From Microlunatus antarcticus (GTDB taxonomy: Bacteria; Actinomycetota; Actinomycetes; Propionibacteriales; Propionibacteriaceae): a stretch of 64,000 nt of DNA. The notes below the pieces were generated by a model. The model saw only the letters and a program-made list of their open reading frames with translations, had not been told where the DNA came from and did no database searches. The position numbers were made by a program, and so were the translations under genes. Below, piece by piece: positions 61,427 through 64,000 of this stretch. Location: NCBI RefSeq assembly GCF_014193425.1, contig NZ_JACHZG010000001.1, positions 62,001 through 126,000 on the forward strand, in the 5' to 3' direction. Numbering within the stretch: the stretch's first letter is position 1; each line of letters starts with the position of its first letter.

Positions 61427-62513
61427 ATCGAGTACGCAGATTCGACCTGACGAGTTTCACTAGATCTACGGCTAGATTGATCGAGGCTCGCGGGGCGCTG
61501 TGCGTAACCCTAACTGGGGGCGGCGGGAGCGGTGCCGATCGAGGTTCCATACGCTCTGCGATACCAGTGAAAGAGTTTTCGCCCATACCTCGTGCAAACG
61601 CCCGCCCACTGGCAAGTTCCTCGGCATGCGTCTGCGCGAGTTCTGCGAACGCGCGACCAAACGGTAGTAGATGGCTCTGCAGATACTCGTCCAAAAAGTC
61701 TACGTGGACGATGTCGATGGCGGATGTCTCTCCGTGCTCGCGAGCAAACTCAGTCCCACTCACGGGCTCGTTTCGCCAAAGTCTTTGCCACTGAACGTTG
61801 CTCAATGCGAGCTGACCGTCGCTCCCGATGGTGGCAGCAAGCATTGGTGCATCCAGAACGGCGATTCCGAGCACTAAGTGTGCGTCGAAGTAGTAAGGCT
61901 GGTTGGTCGGCTTAATTGATGAGCAGTAGTGTTCGACTGCGCTGCGTAAAGGCATGACGAGCGACTGGTAGGCGTCTGATCCCGACAAAACGAGATCCTT
62001 CCCCTTACTCCGCTCACATTTGCTTAAGGTCGTGCAAGAGGCCGCCGAACGCACAAAGTCATGCCACGTGAGGTCGAAGGATTGTAAGATCGGCAGCGCC
62101 CAGGTTGATCGATCATCGTCTGTCTTAAACTCCAAGTCGTCGCTCCGCAACCCTGCCACGACCGGGAAGTTGCCGAAAGGCACTGTCGCTTCCGAGAAGA
62201 ACACATAGGGCAACTCGGAGCGCTTGCACTCGATCAGTGCGGCTACTCCCGGACGGACCCTGTACCTATTGGGGTCGCCATCGGAGAGATCGACAAAGCA
62301 TTGTAAATCTATCGCACGCATTTCACCAGAGAACCGGTCGCGAAAGCCCCACTCTGATTTCGAAACAAGCCCGTCGATCGCGCTCACCTTATGAGTGACC
62401 ACGGTCTGAAGCGGATACCCGGAGCGGAGGATCGCCTGATTGACCTGAGCGGCAGTTATGCCAGCCGGAAGGGTGAGTTCGGCGTCTGTCTCCTCAGCGT
62501 TCTCGTCGCTCAC
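61407..62513 (-). CDS. Hypothetical protein with PD-(D/E)XK-like motif, accessory
   Basis: A 368-residue protein of unrecognised family, AT-richer than its surroundings. In the N-terminal third, Glu54 (SEWGF), Asp69 (RAIDLQCFVDL) and Glu95-x-Lys97 (AALIECKRSE) are spaced like the catalytic residues of PD-(D/E)XK nucleases, with hydrophobic strands around each. The middle is alpha/beta without further motifs; the C-terminus is basic (LVKLVRSNLRTRCARRKL). GTG 62513 has GAAGGG upstream. Its position beside tRNA-Pro, unusual composition and lack of relatives nearby suggest transferred cargo, perhaps a defence or restriction gene. The nuclease reading needs structure prediction. Confidence 0.6.
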   Translation of the reverse strand: MSDENAEETDAELTLPAGITAAQVNQAILRSGYPLQTVVTHKVSAIDGLVSKSEWGFRDRFSGEMRAIDLQCFVDLSDGDPNRYRVRPGVAALIECKRSELPYVFFSEATVPFGNFPVVAGLRSDDLEFKTDDDRSTWALPILQSFDLTWHDFVRSAASCTTLSKCERSKGKDLVLSGSDAYQSLVMPLRSAVEHYCSSIKPTNQPYYFDAHLVLGIAVLDAPMLAATIGSDGQLALSNVQWQRLWRNEPVSGTEFAREHGETSAIDIVHVDFLDEYLQSHLLPFGRAFAELAQTHAEELASGRAFARGMGENSFTGIAERMEPRSAPLPPPPVRVTHSAPRASINLAVDLVKLVRSNLRTRCARRKL

Positions 62514-62677
62514 AATAGACCCTTCGCGCTAATTTCAATCTGCGTGTGGCGGTGCCGCCCCAGCTGCCGATAGCCCAAGTTGATTATCCAACTGAGCTTC
62601 TCCGTCTGAATGCTAAAGCTAGACGCGAGTGAATGCCAGCTCGAGTAGATTCATGGCACTGCCGGTCTGTGTAGAGG

Positions 62678-62713
62678 AAAAAGGAGAGCCTGCCCTTCGG
62701 GGCAAGCTCTCCT
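62678..62713 (-). terminator. Intrinsic terminator of tRNA-Pro
   Basis: Stem GGAGAGC-C-TGCCC (from 62683) with GGGCA-A-GCTCTCC (to 62713), a TTCG tetraloop and one mismatch, followed on the minus strand by five T (62678-62682). It is the only classic hairpin-plus-T-run terminator in the window and lies 51 nt after the tRNA. Confidence 0.85.
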
Positions 62714-62761
62714 CAAACGAATGAATCGTACAGCCAGCTAACTTCTCCAACCAACACACAC

Positions 62762-62837
<76 letters not shown>

Positions 62838-62900
62838 TGATCCAACCCTTGCGGACCTCCCAGAGTCTAGCCCATCAAGGTCTGTGGACCCGCCGCCCGC

Positions 62901-63830
62901 TCAGGTTTTGGGCGTGAGCGTCAGGAGCGTCGCCTCGGGCGGGCAGGCGAAGCGCACCGCCGCGTACGGGGAGGTCCCCAGGCCCGCCGAGACGTGCATC
63001 CAGGACGTTCGGCCGCCTGCCGTGTTCTGCGACAGGCCCTTGACCCGGCGGGTGTCGAGGTCGCAGTTCGTGACCAGCGCGCCGTAGCCGGGCACGGCGA
63101 CCTGGCCGCCGTGGGTGTGCCCGGCGAGGACGAGGTCCATCCCGTCGGCCGTCATCGCGTCGATCACCCGCAAGTACGGCGCGTGGGTCACCCCGATGGC
63201 CACGTCGACCTCGCTCCAGTCGACGGGCCCGGCGACCTCGGCGTAGTGGTCGCGGCGCAGGTGCGCGTCGTCGGTGCCCCGGAACCCGAGCCGGACGCCC
63301 TCGATCTCGATCGTGGTCGTGGTGTGGGTGAGGTCGTCCCAGCCGCGCCGGGTGAAGGCCTCGCCGAGGTCGACCCACGGCAGCTCGCGCTCGGGGTGCT
63401 GGTTGGGCGTCTTGCCGCGCTGCGTGAGGTAGCGGAACGGGTTCTTGAACGACGGCGCGAAGTAGTCGTTCGACCCCCAGACGTAGACGCCCGGACGGTC
63501 CAGCAGGCGGCCGAGGCTGCGGACCACGAAGGGCACGGCGTCCGGGTGCGCGAGGTTGTCCCCGGTGTCCACGACGAGGTCGGGCTCGAGGCCGGACAGC
63601 TCGGTGAGCCAGCGCTGCCGCTTCGTCCGGCTCGGCGTCATGTGGATGTCCGACAGGTGCAGCACGCGGATGTCGCGGGCGCCGGCCGGCAGCACCGGGA
63701 CCGAGACGCGGCGCAGCCGGTAGGACTCGACCTCGTACAGCCCGGCGTAGGCGAGCGTCCCCGCCCCGAGGAGGCCGGCGACGCCGAGGCCCTGGAGCCC
63801 GCGGCGCGCCACGACGGAAGCGGTGGGCAC
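62901..63830 (-). CDS. Membrane-anchored metallophosphoesterase
   Basis: A 309-residue calcineurin-like phosphoesterase anchored by one N-terminal helix (LQGLGVAGLLGAGTLAYAGLY). All metal motifs are present: LHLSDIHMTP, VVDTGDNLAH, WGSNDYFAP (GNHD variant), VTHAP and LAGHTHGGQV. GSND in place of GNHD is common in this YkuE/YaeI-like subgroup. Substrates may be lipid-linked phosphoesters such as UDP-diacylglucosamine relatives, but this is not shown. GTG 63830 is preferred over the frame start at 63902, with TACCGT (63837-63842) 6 nt upstream. Confidence 0.9.
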   Translation of the reverse strand: MPTASVVARRGLQGLGVAGLLGAGTLAYAGLYEVESYRLRRVSVPVLPAGARDIRVLHLSDIHMTPSRTKRQRWLTELSGLEPDLVVDTGDNLAHPDAVPFVVRSLGRLLDRPGVYVWGSNDYFAPSFKNPFRYLTQRGKTPNQHPERELPWVDLGEAFTRRGWDDLTHTTTTIEIEGVRLGFRGTDDAHLRRDHYAEVAGPVDWSEVDVAIGVTHAPYLRVIDAMTADGMDLVLAGHTHGGQVAVPGYGALVTNCDLDTRRVKGLSQNTAGGRTSWMHVSAGLGTSPYAAVRFACPPEATLLTLTPKT

Positions 63831-63923
63831 GGGTTCACGGTACAGGCGCGACGGCCTCCGCCCGCCTGCTCCGCGACGCCAAACCCGTACGGGCTCTCGC
63901 ACCGGGCTGCCAGACTGGGCGGC

Positions 63924-64000
63924 ATGTCCGACACGTCGACCCCGCTCAAGGAGCGTCTCCGCACCGACCTCACCGCCGCCATGCGCAGCCGGGACAAGGT
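63924..64000 (+). CDS. GatB/YqeY domain protein (partial, cut by window edge)
   Basis: ATG 63924 opens MSDTSTPLKERLRTDLTAAM then RSRDK before the window ends, the characteristic start of stand-alone GatB/YqeY-domain proteins, small helical proteins related to the tRNA-binding tail of GatB. CAGACT (63911-63916) is 7 nt upstream, indicating a leaderless transcript. It diverges from the metallophosphoesterase gene, a neighbour pair common in actinobacteria. Only 25 codons are visible. Confidence 0.8.
   Translation, partial: MSDTSTPLKERLRTDLTAAMRSRDK

Overview
The window is about 72% GC, gene-dense and almost entirely chromosomal housekeeping or catabolic DNA of an actinobacterium. Evidence for that lineage is the codon and GC bias, many apparently leaderless GTG/ATG starts, a mycothiol-type maleylpyruvate isomerase-fold protein, a DUF222/13E12 HNH gene under a mycobacterial/Bacillus-type LexA box, LytR_C and DUF1707 proteins, the TadA plus tRNA-deaminase-associated pair, and the ffs - dnaX - ybaB - recR - lysC order. 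The overall gene style resembles Propionibacteriales (Nocardioides/Microlunatus-like), but I cannot name a genus from sequence alone.

Layout. 0-8.3 kb: start of a Tat-exported protein (cut by the edge), threonine dehydratase, secreted GH25 lysozyme, a small acidic protein, a GH13 amylase-family enzyme, a lipoprotein hydrolase coupled to a Nudix hydrolase, and an MFS exporter coupled to an SDR. 8.3-12.5 kb: a 1189-residue secreted protein (7-unit RCC1 propeller, Ig-like domain, six cadherin-like domains) diverging from an FMN-binding protein. 12.5-18.9 kb: two tandem 203-residue membrane paralogues and a LysR regulator (dgdR-like) diverging from 2,2-dialkylglycine decarboxylase, then menB, a secreted-type nuclease fold and a lower-GC EcsC-like protein. 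18.9-26.2 kb: upp, tadA and its partner, tRNA-Ser, a serine hydrolase, a K+/H+ antiporter, LytR_C and a HerA-like ATPase. 26.2-32.2 kb: small-peptide genes, then VKOR-DsbA-CopC-membrane protein-CopD/CtaG, an envelope thiol-oxidation and copper/cytochrome-oxidase assembly block. 32.2-43.2 kb: class II photolyase, a small regulator/membrane operon, TraR/DksA-type protein, trpS, dienelactone hydrolase, an alternative sigma factor diverging from a LuxR-type response regulator with a GTTT-N15-GGGTA promoter, cardiolipin synthase, desaturase and a uracil-DNA-glycosylase-fold protein. 43.2-46.2 kb: a LacI-controlled polyol dehydrogenase operon with matching operators at both ends. 46.2-54.1 kb: tRNA-Ser, SRP RNA, dnaX-ybaB-recR, then aspartate kinase with an internal beta-subunit start. 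54.1-64 kb: amidase, polar amino acid ABC transporter, SOS-controlled DUF222 HNH gene, RraA-like/aminotransferase pair, a low-GC mini-island beside tRNA-Pro, metallophosphoesterase and the start of a GatB/YqeY protein.

The most unusual observations are: (1) two intergenic cassettes (12.5 kb and 26.3 kb), each between convergent genes and each made of six 11-nt units on a 19-nt lattice arranged as direct copies, a central perfect palindrome, then inverted copies; (2) a 1.6-kb AT-richer island bounded by a 12-bp direct repeat that touches the 3' end of tRNA-Pro and carries a PD-(D/E)XK-like protein overlapping a small membrane peptide; (3) two genes with no ATG/GTG/TTG start available, both placed to begin at CTG within a CTGA overlap; (4) more than twenty starts preceded by a -10-like hexamer at 6-8 nt, implying widespread leaderless transcription. 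No rRNA, CRISPR array, insertion sequence or prophage is visible.
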